Shown here: one piece after another, positions 7,914-11,795 of the stretch
How the letters are laid out: each line of letters starts with the position of its first letter
How positions within the stretch are numbered: the first letter of the stretch is position 1
Assembly: GCA_958430865.1 (NCBI GenBank)
Contig: CAUDNR010004296.1
Location: 33,710 to 45,504, forward strand
Direction: 5' to 3'
DNA: 11,795 bases
Source: Entrophospora sp. SA101
Taxonomy: Eukaryota > Glomeromycota > Glomeromycetes > Entrophosporales > Entrophosporaceae
Translations under genes and position numbers: made by a program
The notes under the pieces: model-generated
What the model saw: only the letters and a program-made list of their open reading frames with translations
Told to the model about the DNA's origin: nothing
The model's database searches: none

Positions 7914-8808
7914 ATGGTTGAATGGACTGATACTCAAATACGTATCCTCATTGATGAGCGTAGAAATAGAAATGAAGAATATCATAATTTTGGAAGGAAT
8001 TGAATCAGATTTTGGGATAGCATCGCAACCAGAATTAATCAAGAACATAATACGAGCTTTAATGTAAAGAAAATTCCCGCCTTCTCAGTCAATGACCTCG
8101 AAGCCAGATATATACAGTTAGCAGGTAATCGACCAAATTTTTTTGCTTACATCTTAGCTATTATGACTAATAATTTATGTCAATTAGTTGATGTGTGATT
8201 ATATGGCAGGGAATCGAAGAGCACGAAGAAGTCGAATGGATGCGCAATACTTTGATGAGTTTCGTACGCATTTTTGGAAGAGGCCTGAAGATGAATTTGA
8301 TAAAATCCGCAACATTAATAGTTCTAATCGTAGACAACGTAGAATTTGGGGGAATAATACACCCGCACCATCTACTGGGGAAGTTGAACATGAATTAGGT
8401 CAAACATTGCCAGATAATCGAAGAAGCCGAAGAACTTCCGTTGATAGTCGAAGAAGTCGTAGACGGTCAGCATCTCCATCTCCACCCCGTGATGCTATAA
8501 ACACTAATACAAACAATCCTGGTGTGGAAAATCCTGAACAAAATATTGGCCATTCTGGCTCTATCGAATCATCATCTCTTCAACCACCACCTTATGAGGC
8601 CATAGATGAAGCACAAAATAATTCTTCAGAAATGAATCAGAGCCATGTTGTTTCTAATCGCGAAGTAGCTGTCTCTGGTAATATACCCTTGTCTCAAAAC
8701 GACAGTGATGTTAGTATGCATGATGTAGACCCTTCAGGTCATTACTCTGCAATAGGAGATAGTCAAACATTTTCTAATATGTATTCGATAAATGAAGAGG
8801 TTGGATAG
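7914..8808 (+). pseudogene. Trihelix/Myb-SANT-like DNA-binding protein with RS-rich tail, one in-frame stop
   Basis: From ATG 7914 the frame reads MVEWTDTQIRILIDERRNRNE, a trihelix start, then meets TGA at 8001-8003 (codon 30). It continues in the same frame with IRFWDSIATRINQEHNTSF and a third helix, FSVNDLEARYIQL. CGA to TGA is the likeliest lesion. An 85-nt intron at 8125-8209 (GTAATC ... GGCAG) joins in phase to RARRSRMDAQYFDEFRTHFW and RPEDEFDKIRNIN, the conserved C-terminal block of this family as I remember it. An RS/RRSRR-rich stretch (8400-8490) and a long Ser/Asn/Pro-rich disordered tail follow to TAG 8808. A second acceptor at 8187 would give a different frame beginning MCDYMAGN. 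A downstream ATG at 8191 could still make a product lacking the DNA-binding helices. A transcription-factor role is inferred from the fold. A sequencing error at 8001 is possible. Confidence 0.65.
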
Positions 8809-8863
8809 CGGAGCTAGTGTCTTATTTCTGGAGAAATGACATTCCATGCCTGACACATAAATT
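8805..8863. repeat. Duplicated double hairpin, copy A (filled)
   Basis: This starts at the stop codon of the trihelix gene. Arms TAGC and GCTA enclose loop GGA. Next come arm GTGTC (8817-8821) and its partner GACAC (8852-8856), separated by 30 nt instead of 3. The flanking ACATAAATT is shared with copy B at 8967-8998. The 30-nt loop contains another double hairpin. Confidence 0.75.
8824..8850. repeat. Nested double hairpin inside copy A
   Basis: Arms ATTTC and GAAAT enclose loop TGGA (8824-8837). They abut arms GACAT and ATGCC around loop TCC (8838-8850), which has one A-C mismatch. Removing these 27 nt leaves the host hairpin with an ordinary 3-nt TTT loop, as in copy B (loop TCT). Confidence 0.65.
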
Positions 8864-8966
8864 TTTAGTACTTTGTGCTACAAGCTTTGAGTAATATATT
8901 GTGGAACGTACCTTATTTGATCGCTAATATTACTATGATTTCATATTCCGAGATCGCCCATAGATA

Positions 8967-8998
8967 ATAGCGGAGCTAGTGTCTCTGACACATAAATT
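8967..8998. repeat. Duplicated double hairpin, copy B (empty)
   Basis: Arms TAGC and GCTA around loop GGA (8968-8978) abut arms GTGTC and GACAC around loop TCT (8979-8991), followed by ATAAATT. It matches copy A at 8805-8863 apart from the nested insertion and one loop base. Confidence 0.8.
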
Positions 8999-9062
8999 AA
9001 TTCATACATCCAAAATATTGCCCCGAAATTATTAATTTATTAACCTACAGAACTACTAACAT

Positions 9063-9070
9063 TATAAAAA
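9063..9070 (+). promoter_or_regulatory. Candidate TATA box of the RING gene
   Basis: TATAAAAA lies 47 nt before ATG 9118. A C-rich patch ending TTTCCCG follows it at about 9080-9087, loosely like the CCCACC patch after the trihelix TATA box. Confidence 0.45.
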
Positions 9071-9117
9071 CAAAGCACATTTCCCGTAAATGTACCATTA
9101 ATCATAAAATTACAGTT

Positions 9118-10175
9118 ATGAGCATTTCATGTCTAAAAACTCTTGCATTAAATATTCTTCAAAATTGCACTCCCGAAGCTATTGCAAGTGGTATCGAAAT
9201 TCCCGAACTAGATTCATGCTCAATATGTTATGAAGAAATTTTTTTTTAAGTCTAATAAAAAAGCCATTTACAGCTCTACCATGTGGTCATATATTTCATC
9301 GTACCTGTCTTGAAAACAGTATCACAAATGGTATAGAAATTTGTCCTGCTCGTGATTGTTCTAAATCTTTTGAATCGGAGTTGCAGGACGTTGAAGTATC
9401 AGAAGTACGATCTTTTTCATCCCAAGATGCTATGAGTATTGATGGATCATTAGAAAATTATTCTCGACAAAAAACCAACACATTGGAAAATGATCCGTCA
9501 CACCTAGATACGATCGCAGAAGACCCATCTGATGACAATCGTTCACAAAACAAAGAATCTGACATACCTGAAACATCGACTACAAGTACTTTGCCATCCA
9601 AACGCGTTAATAAATCTACCACTGTAGATAAATCATCCAGTAAAAAAGCGAAACTGGTTAAGAAGATAGAATCACCTACATTAAAAAAAATTATCAAAGA
9701 ATTATCAGCCGATGCTTCTCAGCAAGTCTCTTCGGGAAATACTATCATCTTACAGTCAGAATCTGCCCCTATAATAAACAAAGACTCGGTTAATTTTCTT
9801 GAATTGTATAATAAGATTACCTACGCTGAAGAAAATAATCAAAAAACGACCCAAGATGTGATTCGTTGTTATTACAATTTCGGGAAAGGCCTAACAATAT
9901 GGTTTGATCATTATCGACAATCTAATAATGAGGATGCATCCAATGCCCTCGTTAATGATAAAATTAGGGAACAGACTGTTGATAAAATTACGGAGGTCAA
10001 TCTTCGAAAAAGAAAGGAAAAGGCTAGGAAAATTTATAAACTTTTTAATAGTGTTGGTGTGGAGTTGATAGGGCGAGTTCGATCTTTTTCCGCATCAGCT
10101 ATTTCGAAATTAAGTCTGGATGATATTGATTATATAATAGCAAAAACTTTGAAAGCGAATCGAAATCTCGTTTAG
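9118..10175 (+). pseudogene. RING-finger protein with basic C-terminal domain, frameshifted at a poly-T run
   Basis: From ATG 9118 the first 43 codons encode a leader and the first RING pair (DSCSICYEE), then hit TAA at 9247 just after a nine-T run (9239-9247). The rest of the RING follows in another frame: ALPCGHIFHRTCLEN, then CPARDC. The order is C-x2-C ... C-x1-H-x2-H-x2-C ... C-x4-C, a RING-H2 with an unusually wide last pair. The frames would agree with one more T in the run. The same frame continues through a Ser/Asp/Asn-rich linker, a lysine-rich patch (SSKKAKLVKKI, a possible nuclear signal) and a helical C-terminal domain (NLRKRKEKARKIYKLFN ... VRSFSASAISKLSLDDIDYII) that I recall from many Rhizophagus proteins. 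The family role would be ubiquitin ligation. Real mutation, assembly error in the homopolymer, and slippage are all possible. Confidence 0.75.
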
Positions 10176-10204
10176 GGGTTGAGAAATATGTCTTACTGCG
10201 CCAC

Positions 10205-10222
10205 TGTGAACTTCGGTTCACA
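10205..10222. other. Stable hairpin with cUUCGg loop after the RING gene
   Basis: TGTGAAC, TTCG, GTTCACA: a perfect 7-bp stem closed by C-G around TTCG, the extra-stable tetraloop in RNA. It begins 30 nt after the stop at 10175, so it probably lies in the 3' untranslated region. It does not have the 5-3-5 double form of the other hairpins. Confidence 0.65.
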
Positions 10223-10248
10223 CCTATTTATGCAAAAATAATAAAGAT

Positions 10249-10713
10249 TTATAAAAAAAACTTTTGTTGATTTGCATTTTTAGTAAGAATATCCATACCG
10301 ATATCTGATGCGTCTGACTTCTTTGATACATCCACTTTGAATATTATCATCACATCGCCATAAACGAAAAAAGTCACATTATTTTTATTGCAGAGCAGGC
10401 CATTGGGCGATGAATCGAAGATTCGAGACTCTGTCTCTTCTATGAATCATGGCACTTATGTACCTGTTGTATGCGCTTTAAGTCTTTCATTTAATCCATG
10501 GCCCTGATCTTCTGCGATCCACTTTTTCAAGTATATAAGTGTATACTTACCTCCAATAAATTCCCTGACCGTAACTTCTTCGTGAAAATTAAAAGGAAGT
10601 TCATACATATATTTTACGGGATCTTTCTATGCCTTGGTATGAGCTCCGCTCTTAAATGTGGGTATGAATAGTTGAGTGTCTTTTTCATATTTTTCTAATT
10701 GTAAAGAAGGGAA
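10249..10713 (-). pseudogene. Decayed coding remnant, family not recognised
   Basis: Reading leftward in one frame, 155 codons look coding but contain three stops, at 10627-10629 (TAG), 10456-10458 (TAA) and 10447-10449 (TGA), and end at TAA 10249-10251. Protein-like blocks lie between the stops: KYEKDTQLFIPTFKSGAH, then YELPFNFHEEVTVREFIGG with YTLIYLKKWIAEDQGHGLNE, then TFFVYGDVMIIFKVDVSKKS. A good donor, GTAAGT, occurs at about 10551, so part of the decay could instead be intron structure. I cannot name the protein. The double hairpin at 10412-10437 lies inside it. Confidence 0.5.
10412..10437. repeat. Double-hairpin element DH6
   Basis: Two perfect abutting 5-3-5 hairpins: arms GAATC and GATTC around loop GAA, then arms GAGAC and GTCTC around loop TCT. 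The second stem is identical to the second stem of the copy at 538-563. A decayed ATTGC-AGA-GCA motif at 10388-10398 may be a remnant of a neighbouring copy. Confidence 0.8.
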
Positions 10714-11116
10714 TTAAATTTTGATCATCCCTCTGCATAATCAATCAATCAGATAATCAATATGTTGTACGAATATAATGTGGCTATGTAATGAAAATTA
10801 TTTTTAGAATTTCAATATGTGTGATACATGATCATATTGCATACATGTTTGTGCGATTTACCAAATTTGATTAATTACCTCATGTACATTCATTTTCTTT
10901 GTGTGGGAAATTTTTGGCGTAAAAACATTCTTTATTCATCTGCATTATACTCATTCTGTAGAACTGAAAGAAGACGTAGAAAGAGATGAACGAAAACGTT
11001 TTAAAAGGACAGTATATCGAATCTATTTACGTTAATTGCTTATTAACGGTTTTGTATTTCGATATCTAACATTTTTTTAACATAAAAAACTATATTTTTA
11101 TTCGAATTCTTAAGTC
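10714..11116. other. AT-rich spacer, no gene supported
   Basis: About 400 nt between the decayed remnant and the small right-hand gene. A rightward frame ending at 11033 has a charged C-terminal stretch (VELKEDVERDERKRFKR) but no ATG and no supporting family. I see no repeats or RNA genes here. Confidence 0.5.
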
Positions 11117-11347
11117 ATGGAAAACTTTTTATTAAATTTCGTCCCAGTATCGGCCATTACAGTTGTATCTGCCTTATATAAATGTGTGGAGTCGGATGGA
11201 TGGACTGGTGATCGTGAACGAATGATACAAAAATTCATATCAATATCAGAAAATGCATTGAGAAAGGTTCCTAATTTCGATAATGAACGTTTAGAGAGAC
11301 TTCGAAGTTTTGGATCTGGCGAGAGTTTGAAACAGCGAGTAAGTTAA
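11117..11347 (+). CDS. Small hypothetical protein or first exon of a longer gene
   Basis: A 76-residue frame from ATG 11117. The N-terminus is hydrophobic (LLNFVPVSAITVVSALYKCV), possibly amphipathic or membrane-associated. A charged helical part with a leucine/arginine-rich end follows (ERLERLRSFGSGESLKQR). I do not recognise the family. A consensus donor, GTAAGT, begins at 11339, so residue 74 may end exon 1. Acceptors at 11390 and 11420 are available. The first would give another short stop, the second would open a frame running to a stop at 11538-11540 (WANVRCGSNTTSRMAVA within it). Whether the gene ends at 11347 or continues cannot be settled here. Confidence 0.5.
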   Translation: MENFLLNFVPVSAITVVSALYKCVESDGWTGDRERMIQKFISISENALRKVPNFDNERLERLRSFGSGESLKQRVS

Positions 11348-11795
11348 GATCTTTAACACGTTGGCGGATATGATGAGTCGTTATTTTTAGGTTTCCTGAA
11401 ATGGACTATACTGATTGAAGTGCAATGGTAGTATACATTCTAGTGAATGGGCTAATGTCCGTTGTGGTAGTAATACTACTTCCCGCATGGCAGTAGCTAG
11501 TTGTACACACTTACACCTTGGACTACTTTCATTATAGTTAAACTTTCTTCTGGTACTTTGATGGCTTATATGAAAACGGAAACCTAATCTGATCCGCGCA
11601 ATTTTATTTAGTGAATTTTATTATTTACAACGTTTAGTAACTAGTTTTAACCATACTTTGGGTTGGAGGTGCTTTTGACGATTTATGTTCCCTTATGGAG
11701 GTGAATGCTCTAGCAATCGATGTGGTGGATTGGTATGAAGAAGCAAATGAAAATATACGTTCCCTGAAATGTGATATTGGACAGTGTAAAAAAGA
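11348..11795. other. Right-hand end: possible further exons, not resolved
   Basis: Two coding-like frames lie here on the plus strand. One is at about 11421-11540. The other opens near 11642 and runs to the window end (LCSLMEVNALAIDVVDWYEE within it). They could be later exons of the gene starting at 11117 or the start of a gene continuing beyond the window. A 13-nt inverted match to the minisatellite unit is at 11647-11659, and a 5-3-5 hairpin with arms GTAGT and ACTAC is at 11467-11479. Confidence 0.35.

Larger units (their letters stand above)
8809..9117. other. 3' flank of the trihelix gene and promoter of the RING gene
   Basis: This stretch of 309 nt has no open frame worth calling. It contains both copies of the duplicated double hairpin (mostly in its first 190 nt) and the TATA box of the next gene near its end. 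The rest is AT-rich with no further structure that I can support. Confidence 0.6.

Noticed and set aside
10629..10651. ATGCC-TT-GGTAT abutting GAGC-TCC-GCTC
   Set aside because: It has short stems, a 2-nt loop and a wobble pair, and lies in the decayed coding remnant; too weak to count as another element.
1..11795. CRISPR arrays, tRNA or rRNA genes
   Set aside because: No spaced direct repeats with unique spacers, and no tRNA-like cloverleaf or rRNA sequence was seen; the sequence is eukaryotic.

Overview
The window looks like nuclear DNA of an arbuscular mycorrhizal fungus (Glomeromycotina, most likely Rhizophagus). The grounds are AT-rich sequence, short GT-AG introns of about 68-85 nt, and a mix of families I know to be expanded in that genus: Uma2-like nuclease proteins with a fungal C-terminal region, trihelix/SANT-like proteins ending in RS-rich tails, RING proteins with a shared basic C-terminal domain, and zinc-ribbon arrays ending in a restriction-like nuclease. 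This is recognition from memory, not a database result.

Left part (1-3213): one end of a Polinton/Maverick-like virus-derived element. It has a leftward coiled-coil gene cut by the window edge, a divergent DDE integrase carrying an extra zinc-ribbon plus nuclease-like C-terminus, and an A32/FtsK-type packaging ATPase 15 nt behind it. These genes are intronless and tightly packed. DNA polymerase B, protease and capsid genes are not in the window. Region 3214-3884 has no convincing gene but holds two double hairpins, a 99-bp array with 11-bp period and a 23-bp tandem repeat.

Middle (3885-7442): a leftward zinc-finger gene and a rightward five-zinc-ribbon-plus-nuclease gene diverge from a 163-bp spacer. 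They are followed by a leftward six-exon Uma2-like gene, which is fully readable once five introns are removed.

Right (7443-11795): a trihelix/SANT-like gene with a TATA box and an 11-bp minisatellite upstream, broken by one in-frame stop; a RING gene broken by a homopolymer frameshift; a decayed leftward coding remnant; and a small hypothetical gene at the right end that may continue past the window.

Most striking signal: short structured elements scattered through non-coding positions. Each is two abutting 13-nt hairpins (5-bp stem, 3-nt loop). Stem sequences differ from copy to copy, but the base pair closing the loop is C-G in every full copy, the first loop is purine-rich and the second pyrimidine-rich. 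Four copies are perfect, two are near-perfect, and a seventh sits inside the loop of a duplicated copy, so this window appears to contain a filled site and an empty site of the same element.
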